Shown: positions 13,916-22,738 of the stretch, piece by piece
Layout: every line of letters starts with the position of its first letter
Position numbering within the stretch: position 1 is the first letter of the stretch
NCBI GenBank assembly: GCA_947165255.1
Contig: CAMUZR010000028.1
Span: forward strand, 1-33,985
DNA from: an uncultured Bacteroidales bacterium
GTDB taxonomy: Bacteria > Bacteroidota > Bacteroidia > Bacteroidales > P3
Length of the DNA: 33,985 nucleotides
Reading direction: 5' to 3'
The notes under the pieces: model-generated
Database searches by the model: none
What the model was told of the DNA's origin: nothing
What the model saw: only the letters and a program-made list of their open reading frames with translations
Position numbers and translations under genes: made by a program

Positions 13916-14686
13916 ATGAGAATTTCCTTTATCGGCTCGGGCAATGTGGCCACCCACCTTGCCCAGGCCTTTTTTGCCCAAGGGCATTCGGTCGTCCAGG
14001 TCTTCTCGCGCGATATTTCTCACGCCCGGCTGTTGGCCGACAGGATGAATGCCGAACCTGTCTGTGATCTTTCCCTGCTCAAAACCACTGCCGATGCCTA
14101 CATCGTTGCCATTAGCGATGACGCCCTTTTTGATTTGGCTCACTCGCTTCACTTGGAAGGCTCTCTCGTGCTCCATACATCGGGTGCCACCCCTATCCAG
14201 GTGCTCAAACCTATCAGCAACCGTTATGGGGTTCTCTGGTCGCCGCAGACCTTCATCCGCCACATGGCAATGGATTATACCCAACTGCCCTTTTGCATCG
14301 AAGGAAGCAATGCACAAACCGAGTCCGACATCGAAGAACTGGTAGGTTCGGTATCATCACATATATACCGCACCAGCCTCCGTGGGCGGCAATATCTGCA
14401 CCTTTCGGCTGTCCTGGTCAACAATTTCACCAACTGCCTTTGTGGCATTGCACAGCAGTTGTGCCGCGAACAGGGTATTCCTTTCGAAATACTCCACCCC
14501 ATTATAGCCACTACTGCACAGAAGGTCTGTATGGGCGATGTGCGGAATCAAATCACAGGCCCCGCCATCCGAAACGACAGCAAGTCCCTCGACGCCCACC
14601 GGCATCTGCTGGCCTCCGACCCACAGTTGCTCCAACTTTACAACGAACTCACCAACCTCATCCAAACGCGTTTCAAAAAAGTATAG
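13916..14686 (+). CDS. Rossmann-like and DUF2520 domain protein
   Basis: The 256 residues have an N-terminal Rossmann-type nucleotide-binding motif, FIGSGNVATHL (residues 5-15), and resemble the NAD(P)-binding DUF2520 family. A C-terminal helical DUF2520 domain follows (about 150-256), with LSAVLVNNFTNCL and DVRNQITGPAIRNDS. The overall layout is like pyrroline-5-carboxylate reductase or 6-phosphogluconate-type dehydrogenases, but the substrate is unknown. It sits nine bases after the DUF2795 gene and ten before tatD, in an arrangement consistent with one transcript. Confidence 0.9.
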   Translation: MRISFIGSGNVATHLAQAFFAQGHSVVQVFSRDISHARLLADRMNAEPVCDLSLLKTTADAYIVAISDDALFDLAHSLHLEGSLVLHTSGATPIQVLKPISNRYGVLWSPQTFIRHMAMDYTQLPFCIEGSNAQTESDIEELVGSVSSHIYRTSLRGRQYLHLSAVLVNNFTNCLCGIAQQLCREQGIPFEILHPIIATTAQKVCMGDVRNQITGPAIRNDSKSLDAHRHLLASDPQLLQLYNELTNLIQTRFKKV

Positions 14687-14696
14687 TCCCCCTGCC

Positions 14697-15464
14697 ATGA
14701 TTGACACTCATTGCCACCTCTACGACGATGCCTTTGCCGGCGACCGCGATTCGGCCATCCAAAGGGCTGTGGCCGCCGGAGTGAGCCTCATGCTCCTCCC
14801 AGGCATCGATAGCCAGAGCCATGCCTCGCAGGAGGTATTGGAGGCCGAATATCCTGAACTTTTTCGTCAGATGATGGGGCTGCACCCCACCTCTGTCACG
14901 GCCGATTTCGAGGCTGAGTTGGCTCTGGTGGAACAAAAACTCTTCCATTCGGGCCATCCCTATGTCGGGGTAGGCGAGATAGGCCTTGACCTTTATTGGG
15001 ACAAGACTTACCTAGAGGAGCAAAAGGAGGTGCTGCGCCGACAGATGCGGTGGGCTCGGCAATTAGGCCTGCCAGTATGCCTGCATGTACGCAAGGCCTA
15101 CAATGAACTCTTCGGACTGCTTCGCGACCTCAATTTCGGGACTTACCAAGGGGTTATGCACTGCTTTGGGGGTAGTGTGCAGGAAGCTCGCAAGGCCATT
15201 GAGATGGGGTTCCACCTCGGCATTGGCGGCGTGGTGACCTTTAAGAATGCCACCATGGCCGACGTAGTGGCCGCCGTACCCCTCCAAAGCCTCCTGCTAG
15301 AGACTGATGCCCCCTATCTGGCTCCTGTGCCCTACCGCGGCAAACGCAACGAGAGTGCCTATATCCCCATCATTGCCGATAAAATAGCCCAAATCAAAGG
15401 CATCTCAATCGATGAGGTGGCCGCTGTCACCACGGCTTCAGCCACTCAGCTTTACCATCTTTAG
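14697..15464 (+). CDS. TatD family metal-dependent deoxyribonuclease-like hydrolase
   Basis: The 255 residues form a TIM-barrel amidohydrolase-type enzyme with the metal ligands of the TatD family: His5 and His7 (DTHCHLYDD), Glu94 (GVGEIGLD), His130 (CLHVRKA), His155 (GVMHCFGG) and Asp204 (LLETDAPYLAP). Relatives act as 3'-5' DNases or have DNA-repair and quality-control roles. The start is taken at the ATG at 14697 just before IDTHCHLY; the open frame extends upstream over the DUF2520 gene, but that part is shadow sequence. It ends 85 bases before the convergent T9SS protein gene. Confidence 0.95.
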   Translation: MIDTHCHLYDDAFAGDRDSAIQRAVAAGVSLMLLPGIDSQSHASQEVLEAEYPELFRQMMGLHPTSVTADFEAELALVEQKLFHSGHPYVGVGEIGLDLYWDKTYLEEQKEVLRRQMRWARQLGLPVCLHVRKAYNELFGLLRDLNFGTYQGVMHCFGGSVQEARKAIEMGFHLGIGGVVTFKNATMADVVAAVPLQSLLLETDAPYLAPVPYRGKRNESAYIPIIADKIAQIKGISIDEVAAVTTASATQLYHL

Positions 15465-15549
15465 CCCGTCTTCCAAAAACGGCAAAGGAAGAAAATGCCT
15501 CTTGAGCATCTCTCACTTTTGCCTAAAATGAGAAGAAAAGTAAGTGCGT

Positions 15550-18500
15550 CTATCGGGTCAGAATAGTCAGTTTCTTCGTGCTGCATCCAGTAGGTGTAGC
15601 CAAGCGAACAAAGTAGTGCCCCGAGGGCAGTGCCGATACGTCTAGTCGGGTGTGGGCGGATGTAAGTCCTGTCTCCATCACTTTACGGCCGGCCATGTCC
15701 AGCAGGGTCAGGGTGGCTGGCAGCGATTCTTGCAGGTCTAGGCTGACAACAACTTGTCCCATGGCAGGATTGGGGTAGAGGTTGAACCGAGCGGAGGATG
15801 GGGCGGAATCAATGCCTATAGGCAGTGTGTCGGCCTCAAAATAGGCGGTCAGCAGCGTGTCGGATACCACTATCACCTGCCTTTCGGTTTCCCTTATCCC
15901 ATCGTTCCATTGTACAAAATGGTAGCCCTCATAGGCCGTTGCGGTCAGCAGGGCAGTATCGTTCTCAGCGTACATACCTCCGCCTGTCACCCATCCCATT
16001 GTGCTGTCGGCGCTGACTGCCTCAACCGTGAAAAATAGAATAGGCAAGGGCATGAAGTGGGCTAAGAAGGAGGTGTCGCAGGCTACCACCACCTGTCGCA
16101 CCGGCTGGGTGTCGCCGTCAGACCAGTGAGAGAAATAGAACCCCTCGTTTGCGGTTGCGGTGAGGGTGACCGTGTCGCCCTCAAGGTAGCTGCCGCTGCC
16201 AGAAACCGTGCCCATGAGGTCGTCGTTGCTAAGGGCTTCTATTGTGTAATAGGCCATTACCTGAACAGTGGCGGTTTGAGTGTCGGTGCCAAATGGGTTA
16301 GCGACTATTAGTCTGACTGTGTCTAGTCCGCTGCGGCTGTAGGTTAGTGTGTATTCGTTGTCACTTACCGAGGCAGTGGCCTGTCCGTTTGCAACCATGG
16401 TCGAATGCCATGAAAAGCTGAGGCCGGAGGTGTCACCCGTACGCAGCGTGGCAATGAAGTGGGCGGGGACGCCGACAATAGCCGTATCAGGACTTGCCAG
16501 CAATGCTGTGGGCGGCAGTCCTGCGGGTGAGTGGGCAAACACTTCAACGTCGTCAAGAAGTATGCTGTACCAAAGGAAGGTGTTTTGCCAGCGCAGGGCG
16601 ATATGGGTAGCGCTGTCGGGCACATTGGCAAAGTTCACCGTGTCGCGTCGGCCGCTGCCGGCCACGGCGGGCAGTACCTGAAGGGGTACAAAGGTGGTGT
16701 CGGTCATGTAGCCCACGGTGAGGGTGCCATGGAGGACATTCTCGTGCACATGGGTCAATGCGAGGGAGAGGCTGTAGAGGCTTTCGGCAAAGCGGGGCAG
16801 CACCAGGTACGCCACTGAGTCCCATCCCTGCTGCGAGCCTGCCATCATGATGGTGGCCGGACTCGTGTATGTGCCGAACGGATTGCCATGAGCAGTCAGC
16901 ACGTGTGGCGCGTAGTTGTCGTGGCCATCCCATTGATAACTCCAGCATGTGGGCAGAGTGCCGTGGCGGTTGAATACGGTGTCGTGGATGTCTTCGAAAT
17001 TCTGGGTGAATGGGATCGTGTAGCTATTGCACGCATCCACCATGATGACAACCTGCTGCGTGTCGGCCCCGTAAGTGTTGCTGACGATATAGGTAACGGT
17101 GTCCATGCCTCCGCCGAGATAAAAAATGTTGAACTGGGTTCCACTCGTTGAGGTGCGAGCCAAGTCGGCCGCAGCCATGCTGGAGTGCCACGAGTGGGTC
17201 AACCCCCGCTGCGAGCAGCGGTTGAGCGCGGCACTTAGCACCACCCGTCCACGGGCGTAGGAGCTACTCGGCGCAGTGAGGACTGCCTGTGGAGGCAGGT
17301 CGTTGTAGGCGATACGCACGCTGTCGAGTTGGTTGCCTGTCGAGTAGGCACTGAAGAATCCCACATGGATGCGCTGTCCGGCGAAGGCGGCCAAACTGAA
17401 CCTGTGAGAGCCCGGAGTGCCTGTATCGCCCGAAAACAGGGTAGTGCCAAAGTCGGCGGGCTCGAAATGGCCGCTGCCGTTGGCTACATACACCCACATG
17501 TTGTTGCCTGTGTGATGCCATGAGATGTAGAGGTCGGTGGTGTCGTCGGGAATGTCGATAGCCGGTGTCACCAACCAACTTCGGTAAGCATTGGAAGCCA
17601 TAAAGTGGTTGCTGCTGTCGCCAGCCCAATACCATGGAGTGCCATAGGCGGTGCGCACTTCGTTGCTGCTGTTAGAGGTAAAGCCACTCCAGCAGGAGAG
17701 AGCCGTGCTATCCTCAAAGTCGGCCACGAAGGGCAGGCTGTAGGCAGGGCAGTTGTGGATAGGCACGATAGCTGTTGCCGTGTCGCTGCCATAGCTATTG
17801 GAAACAATCAGTGTCACCGTGTCAATGCCCTCAGTCATATAGGTGATGTTAAGCACTGTGTCGTGGGCTGCGAAAGTGGCCATGCTGTCGGCCGCCATAG
17901 TGGAGAGCCACGTGAAAGTCATCCCAGCCGTGTCGCCTTCTATCAGGTGGGCTATATAGCGATTGCTGTCCAAGCGGTCCAACCTTAGCGGGTTGTCCAG
18001 CGTTATCATCGGCGCTGCGGTGCTGCGCACCTCCACCTGGTCTATCACCACACAGTCGTAGTAGTAATCGAGTGCTCCGTGGGAAGGTATGTTTTGAAAA
18101 CGGAAGCGTATAGTCTGTCCGGCGTATGGGGCCAGCGACACGCGGTATTGCCGCCAGGGACCGTAGTAGAGTGTGTCGGTGAATACAAGGTAGGGACCAA
18201 ATCCAGGACGCTCAGTGCTATCGATTGGGGCGATGAAGAGGCTGAAAACATTGTGGGTGTATGTGTCGGTACTGGGAGTGCGCATCCACCAAATCAGTTC
18301 GGGCATAGGCAATTTGTCTGCTGTCGGCACCGCTATGGGCTGAGATGCTATGAAGTAGGTCCCGTTGCTGGAGCGCAGCACTTTTGACCCCTCGTAGCAT
18401 GCTGGGATGGTGGGGGTGCTGTAGCCACTGTGGGTTGTCCAGTTACCGTTGCCGCCTGTTGGGTACCAACAATCCAACCCGTGTTCAAAGTCCTCCTTCC

Positions 18501-20022
18501 AGGGGAATTCCGTCACCGTGGTGCAGTCGCGCACATCCACCACCTCCTGCGTGGTGTCGCTGCCGTGCATGTTGGTGGCAATGCAGGTGATTGTGTCGGT
18601 GCCATAGTGGGTGTAGACAAGGTTCAGCTGAGAACCGTTAGCACTGAGGGTGGCCATGCTGTCGGCCGCCATGGTGGAGTGCCAACTATAGGTAATCCCC
18701 GTTTCCGAACCCTCAATCAGCTCGGCCATCACGGTTGTGGAATCGAAGGCAAAGGCTCGCTCTGGGGCATCCAGCAGGATGAAGGGTGACGTAGTCTGCT
18801 CCACGCGCACATTGTCAATCAGCACATGCTGCCCGTTAGGCCCCAAACCGGTTGTCAAAAAGGCTATCCGCACCTGCATTCCAGCAAAAGCATAGAGCGA
18901 GAGCCCCCTGGGTGTGAATTGGCTGAAGCGCTCAGTCTCGGTACGTAGGATAGTGAAGAAATCGGCTGTGTCCACCAAATCCAATGAGTCGCCCGGAGAA
19001 TAGGCGGCCACGCGCACCTGTATCTTTCCGCAGGCTCCCGAATTGTTGGACGAGGTCTTGTAGTCGTACATCAGCCGCAGGCCGTCGCCGTTGGTGGGCA
19101 GCTGGATGGGGGGTGTCACCATCCAGTCGTTGCTGGTGCAGGTGCTGAAATTGACTCTCATGTGGGTGCCTTCGAGGTGCCAGTGGGCACCTGCATTGGC
19201 ATCTAAATCCAGCATGGTCCAGCAGCCAAGGTAGTAGTTGGTGCTGAAATCCTCGCCCCATGGGGCGGCGTAGTGGTAGCAATAGTCAGGGTCGTATTCA
19301 ATCTGATACCAGCGCCACTGCTCGGGGAAACTGAGGGTGTCGTTCAGCCGGTTGGTGCTGCCCACAAAGGTGAGGCTGTCCGTGTCCACGTCGATGAAGG
19401 CCACGTCGTCGTTGCTGCCCACAAAGCCCATCTGATAGCCGCTATAGAGGCTGATGTTGGGCTGAGCGCCATAGACGATACATACCGCCTGGGTGGCTTC
19501 GTGCAGCTGTATCTGAATGAGGGCGTAGTCGAAAGCAGGGTAGCGGAAGTCCATCACCTTGGCCCTCAGTTCCACCACCAGCACTCGGCTGCCCGTGTCG
19601 CCTACCACCTGGCTGCGGGCATAGCTGGCCGAGTCAATCTGTATGCTGCTGTAGCCCACCAGGCCAACCACCCCGGGCGCAACCCGGTTTTTGTCCGAGC
19701 CCAAGGGGTATTGCAGCGACTCGTTGGGCAGCAGGCTGTTGCCGAAGCGCAGATAGCCAAATTTACTGACAGAGAAACGGGTCTGCTCCACGCCCGCATA
19801 GGTGAAAGGAAAACCGATGTCATGTGCCGTGGAGCGGGTGCCGTTCAGAGCTAGGAGGTCTTGCGCAGTGCTGTCGAGGGCAATCCAGCGTGTCGAGTCC
19901 ACGCCGGTACTGAAGGTGTAGGCAACATGGAGCCGCTCTGCATTGGCACCCAGAGACAGCATCAAAAAAGCTGCCATCAGGGCAAAACGCCTTAAAACAG
20001 TTGGAAATAATGGATGTTTCAT
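15550..20022 (-). CDS. Large T9SS-exported surface protein with alternating anchor-J-like and Ig-like modules
   Basis: The 1490 residues start with a cleavable signal peptide ending GANA (about residue 28). An N-terminal domain (to about 245) follows. Then four units alternate jelly-roll, choice-of-anchor-J-like domains (about 255-415, 500-665, 755-905, 1005-1160) with PKD/Ig-like modules. The latter contain W-H-S-T-M-A-type motifs near 441, 701, 943 and 1203. Two divergent InlB B-repeat modules follow (about 1257-1325 and 1332-1397: EGFYFSHWSDG and EGYHFVQWNDG). The C-terminal sorting domain begins FNLYPNPAMGQVVV, ends SALPSGHYFVRL..KKLTI, and directs type IX secretion to the cell surface. 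It probably binds a surface, glycan or host ligand. No catalytic motif is seen. It is monocistronic and converges on tatD. Confidence 0.9.
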   Translation of the reverse strand: MKHPLFPTVLRRFALMAAFLMLSLGANAERLHVAYTFSTGVDSTRWIALDSTAQDLLALNGTRSTAHDIGFPFTYAGVEQTRFSVSKFGYLRFGNSLLPNESLQYPLGSDKNRVAPGVVGLVGYSSIQIDSASYARSQVVGDTGSRVLVVELRAKVMDFRYPAFDYALIQIQLHEATQAVCIVYGAQPNISLYSGYQMGFVGSNDDVAFIDVDTDSLTFVGSTNRLNDTLSFPEQWRWYQIEYDPDYCYHYAAPWGEDFSTNYYLGCWTMLDLDANAGAHWHLEGTHMRVNFSTCTSNDWMVTPPIQLPTNGDGLRLMYDYKTSSNNSGACGKIQVRVAAYSPGDSLDLVDTADFFTILRTETERFSQFTPRGLSLYAFAGMQVRIAFLTTGLGPNGQHVLIDNVRVEQTTSPFILLDAPERAFAFDSTTVMAELIEGSETGITYSWHSTMAADSMATLSANGSQLNLVYTHYGTDTITCIATNMHGSDTTQEVVDVRDCTTVTEFPWKEDFEHGLDCWYPTGGNGNWTTHSGYSTPTIPACYEGSKVLRSSNGTYFIASQPIAVPTADKLPMPELIWWMRTPSTDTYTHNVFSLFIAPIDSTERPGFGPYLVFTDTLYYGPWRQYRVSLAPYAGQTIRFRFQNIPSHGALDYYYDCVVIDQVEVRSTAAPMITLDNPLRLDRLDSNRYIAHLIEGDTAGMTFTWLSTMAADSMATFAAHDTVLNITYMTEGIDTVTLIVSNSYGSDTATAIVPIHNCPAYSLPFVADFEDSTALSCWSGFTSNSSNEVRTAYGTPWYWAGDSSNHFMASNAYRSWLVTPAIDIPDDTTDLYISWHHTGNNMWVYVANGSGHFEPADFGTTLFSGDTGTPGSHRFSLAAFAGQRIHVGFFSAYSTGNQLDSVRIAYNDLPPQAVLTAPSSSYARGRVVLSAALNRCSQRGLTHSWHSSMAAADLARTSTSGTQFNIFYLGGGMDTVTYIVSNTYGADTQQVVIMVDACNSYTIPFTQNFEDIHDTVFNRHGTLPTCWSYQWDGHDNYAPHVLTAHGNPFGTYTSPATIMMAGSQQGWDSVAYLVLPRFAESLYSLSLALTHVHENVLHGTLTVGYMTDTTFVPLQVLPAVAGSGRRDTVNFANVPDSATHIALRWQNTFLWYSILLDDVEVFAHSPAGLPPTALLASPDTAIVGVPAHFIATLRTGDTSGLSFSWHSTMVANGQATASVSDNEYTLTYSRSGLDTVRLIVANPFGTDTQTATVQVMAYYTIEALSNDDLMGTVSGSGSYLEGDTVTLTATANEGFYFSHWSDGDTQPVRQVVVACDTSFLAHFMPLPILFFTVEAVSADSTMGWVTGGGMYAENDTALLTATAYEGYHFVQWNDGIRETERQVIVVSDTLLTAYFEADTLPIGIDSAPSSARFNLYPNPAMGQVVVSLDLQESLPATLTLLDMAGRKVMETGLTSAHTRLDVSALPSGHYFVRLATPTGCSTKKLTILTR

Positions 20023-20441
20023 CTCGTTAAACGGTTTAATATCTTAAAATACAAAATAATTCTTTTCATTTGTACTAGTTGCAGATGGCCTCAAAATGTT
20101 ACAAAACCCCTATGATTTTTAAAATTATTTAACACTCCGTTGCCGCCAACCAGGTGCCCCACCAAGTCGGCCCAGCTCCCCAATTTCTGCGCTTTTTATT
20201 TTGCAATTGATTTACATTTATCCCTTAGTTAGTTTATCTATGATAAACAAAACATAAACAAAATAAAAACTAAATGCAAAATAAAAGGCAAATGAAGAGC
20301 GAAGCATGGGGAGGAGTGAGTGAGCGAACAGGAAGGGAATGAAAAACGGCAAAGCAGGGTCGGAGGGACCGTGCTTTGCCGTTTTGAGGAGGTATCAAAT
20401 AGTAGGTATAGGCGTCGTGGTGGCACCTTAGGAGTAGGTTG
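20023..20441. other. AT-rich intergenic region with a terminator and a small hairpin
   Basis: There is no gene in the 419 bases between the T9SS protein start and the outer-membrane protein stop. It holds the terminator at 20343-20385 and a perfect GTTTATC-TAT-GATAAAC hairpin at 20232-20248. I could not find a clean TAnnTTTG promoter for the T9SS gene. Confidence 0.6.
20343..20385 (-). terminator. Strong terminator of the outer-membrane protein gene
   Basis: AAAACGGCAAAGCA (20343-20356) pairs over 14 bp with TGCTTTGCCGTTTT (20372-20385). The loop has an inner GGTC/GACC stem. On the minus strand a T-run follows. Confidence 0.9.
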
Positions 20442-21086
20442 CTAGAAGGCCCAGCCGAGTTTTACCCCCCAGGTGGTCATGCCCCAGAAAGCGGCGCTGT
20501 TGCCGGGATTGCTGATGTTGTGGTAGGGACCGTCAATCCAGAGAGGGATGCAGAAACCGAAGAAGGGGGCGGCTACAAAGCCGTGCTTTGTGACGAACTG
20601 CTCGCCAAAAATGAGCGCAAGGCTTAGGTCGTTCTCGTGGAAGGTGTAGCGCTCGGTGATGAGGTTCCAGCCCTCATTTCCGCGGGGAACGTCGTAGGTG
20701 CTCCACTGGTGGACAAAGGATAGGCGTCCTTTGACGAAGAAACTGAGAGGTGGAAGGCCGCCAGCGTTGGCTATAGCGCGGTTTTTGGCTCCGTTAGCCA
20801 GATAGATTTTGTAGCCCAGGGTGGCCACGCAGCCGGGGCGGGTGGCGGGGCCTAAGTTGCTTGCATGCCATTCGTTCCAACGGAAGCCCTGGCCACCCAG
20901 TTCCACTTCCAGCGACGAGTGGTGGGGTAGGGTGTGCTCGTAGGTCAGCAGGAAGGCATCGCCCAGAAAGGTGGTAGGGCTGGTGGTGATGGAGTTGTGG
21001 CGCAGCCGGGGCATTTCGGTTTCCTGGGCGCTGAGGGTGCAAGCAAGGAGCATTGCGGCAAGCAGGATGAGGAGGTTTCTTTTCAT
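20442..21086 (-). CDS. Putative outer-membrane beta-barrel protein
   Basis: The 214 residues have a cleavable signal ending LSAQE (about residue 20). An alternating hydrophobic/polar strand pattern ends in the aromatic terminus GVKLGWAF, the usual signature for BAM-dependent insertion. I do not recognise a specific family; the size and pattern resemble small DUF3575-like barrels. It lies 12 bases after the lipoprotein gene and is followed by a strong terminator, so the pair forms one transcript. The partner lipoprotein may assist or cap the barrel, which is inference only. Confidence 0.75.
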   Translation of the reverse strand: MKRNLLILLAAMLLACTLSAQETEMPRLRHNSITTSPTTFLGDAFLLTYEHTLPHHSSLEVELGGQGFRWNEWHASNLGPATRPGCVATLGYKIYLANGAKNRAIANAGGLPPLSFFVKGRLSFVHQWSTYDVPRGNEGWNLITERYTFHENDLSLALIFGEQFVTKHGFVAAPFFGFCIPLWIDGPYHNISNPGNSAAFWGMTTWGVKLGWAF

Positions 21087-21098
21087 GGTCGAGGGGTA

Positions 21099-21530
21099 TT
21101 AGTCATTATAGTTATGATAAACGTTGAGCGGCATGCCTGGGTAGAGCACTAGCTGTTTGTAGTTGCCGTGCCATTGGCCTTGGAAGAGGGTGTCCTGCCG
21201 ATAGAAGATAAAGAAATGCGGGAATTCGAACTTGAATTTGCGTTCGTTGTCGGCTATCTCCTGTTCGATGTCGAAGTTCCACCAGGCGGCGGCGAAACGG
21301 CCCTGGCCGTCGGTGACGGCGTGGGCGAGGGTGTCGGTGAGGACGATGCCGTAGGTGCTGTCCTGATAGGCAATCCTGTAGTCGAGGAACCACAGGGTGT
21401 CGTCCACGATGGGGGTGGCGAGGGTGCTGTCGGTGTAGAGGGTGCCGGTGATTTGGGTGGTGTATTCGCTCCGCTCACAGGCGCAGAACAGCAACAGGGC
21501 CAAGCTAAGGATTAAAGGTGTGTGTTTCAT
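21099..21530 (-). CDS. Hypothetical lipoprotein paired with an outer-membrane protein
   Basis: The 143 residues begin with an SPII-type signal (LLLFCAC, lipidated Cys18). The body has a beta-rich character (TQITGTLYTDSTLATPIVDDTLWFLDYRI) reminiscent of small Ig or carboxypeptidase-regulatory folds, with DGQGRFAAAWWNF as a turn-strand feature. I do not recognise a family. It lies just before an outer-membrane barrel gene (12-base gap). A location at the inner face of the outer membrane or at the cell surface is likely. There is no catalytic motif. Confidence 0.7.
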   Translation of the reverse strand: MKHTPLILSLALLLFCACERSEYTTQITGTLYTDSTLATPIVDDTLWFLDYRIAYQDSTYGIVLTDTLAHAVTDGQGRFAAAWWNFDIEQEIADNERKFKFEFPHFFIFYRQDTLFQGQWHGNYKQLVLYPGMPLNVYHNYND

Positions 21531-21590
21531 GTTTTAGATGTTTTTTTTAAAAATAAACGTTTTAGTGGGGCAGAATATTCGGGTGGATGT

Positions 21591-21623
21591 AAAAAAAATT
21601 GCCTGTCGATATCGGGCAGGCAA
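21591..21623 (-). terminator. Terminator of the mannose-1-phosphate guanylyltransferase gene
   Basis: TTGCCTG (21599-21605) pairs with CAGGCAA (21617-21623). On the minus strand it is followed by a run of eight T (plus 21591-21598). It lies 13 bases past the stop. Confidence 0.85.
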
Positions 21624-21636
21624 GTTTTGAAAGGGT

Positions 21637-22671
21637 TTAGTTCTGCGAAAACTCTTTGATACGTTGCTCTTCGCTGCGGCGGCAGACGAGGATTTGACCG
21701 CCTTTCTCTGAGACGATGTAGCCGTCCAGCCCTTGCAGTACCACCTTGCGGGCGTCTTCGGTATGCACCACGCAGTTGCTGCACTCGTAGAGGTGTACAT
21801 TGCCTACCACGCCGTTGCCTTGGGGGTCGTGGCTGAGTTTGTCGTGGAGCGAGGCCCAGTTGCCAAGGTCGCTCCAGCCGAAGTCGGCGGGAAGGGTGTA
21901 GACTTTTCCTTGGGCGGCGGCGGGTTCCATGACGGCGTAGTCGATGGATATTTTCTCGCAGTTGGGGAAGATGCGCTGCACGTCGGCGGGGGTGGTCATG
22001 CGGTTCATGTCGTCGGCCAGCTGGGGTTTGTAGGTCTGGATGGCATCGGTGATGGTGGAGACGTTCCACACGAAGATGCCTGCATTCCACAGGTAGCCGC
22101 CGGTGGCTAGGTACTGCTCGGCGGTGGCGCGGTCGGGCTTCTCCTTGAAGGCTTCGACGGGTAGGATTTCGCCCTGGGGGGTGCCTGAGGGGCTGGCTTT
22201 GATGTAGCCGTAGCCTGTTTCGGGGCGGCTGGGCTTGATGCCGATGGTGACAATGGCGCTGCTTTTGGCGGTGAAGTCAAGTGCGCCCGCAATCACGCGG
22301 CGGAACTCTTCGGGGTTCATTACGACGGCGTCGGCAGGGGTGACCACCACGTTGGCTTCGGGGTCTTCCTGACGGATGCGCCAGCAGGCCCAGGCTATGC
22401 AGGGGGCTGTGTTGCGGGCGGCGGGTTCGGCCAGGATGTGGGCGGCGGGCAGGTCGGGGAGCTGCTGCCGCACGATGTCGACGTAGGCGGCATTGGTCAC
22501 CACCCAGAAGTTTTCCATGGCACAGAGTCCTTTAAAGCGGTCGACGGTGAGTTGTATGAGTGTGCGGCCGCAGCCCAGGATGTCGATGAACTGCTTGGGG
22601 TATTCGGGGGTGCTCAGGGGCCAGAAACGGCTCCCGATGCCTCCGGCCATGATGACTACTTGGTTGTGCAT
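21637..22671 (-). CDS. manC: Mannose-1-phosphate guanylyltransferase
   Basis: This enzyme makes GDP-mannose from mannose-1-phosphate and GTP for glycan and capsule synthesis. The 344 residues contain the nucleotidyltransferase signature GGIGSRFWPLS...PKQF (from 10) and the sugar-binding FKEKPD motif. Later TLPADFGWSDLGNW and YVGNVH-type residues are present. The length fits the single-domain form; the C-terminal phosphomannose isomerase domain of bifunctional type II enzymes is absent. It follows trpS by 67 bases and has its own terminator, so the two may share a transcript. Confidence 0.93.
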   Translation of the reverse strand: MHNQVVIMAGGIGSRFWPLSTPEYPKQFIDILGCGRTLIQLTVDRFKGLCAMENFWVVTNAAYVDIVRQQLPDLPAAHILAEPAARNTAPCIAWACWRIRQEDPEANVVVTPADAVVMNPEEFRRVIAGALDFTAKSSAIVTIGIKPSRPETGYGYIKASPSGTPQGEILPVEAFKEKPDRATAEQYLATGGYLWNAGIFVWNVSTITDAIQTYKPQLADDMNRMTTPADVQRIFPNCEKISIDYAVMEPAAAQGKVYTLPADFGWSDLGNWASLHDKLSHDPQGNGVVGNVHLYECSNCVVHTEDARKVVLQGLDGYIVSEKGGQILVCRRSEEQRIKEFSQN

Positions 22672-22738
22672 ATTAAATGAATTAGATGGTTAGTAGTAAT
22701 TGTTGGGCGGTAGATGGAATACCGTGCTTAGAATTGCC

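Noticed and set aside
14538..14696. Longer TatD start
   Set aside because: The upstream part overlaps the DUF2520 gene, and the metal-ligand motif begins right after the ATG at 14697.
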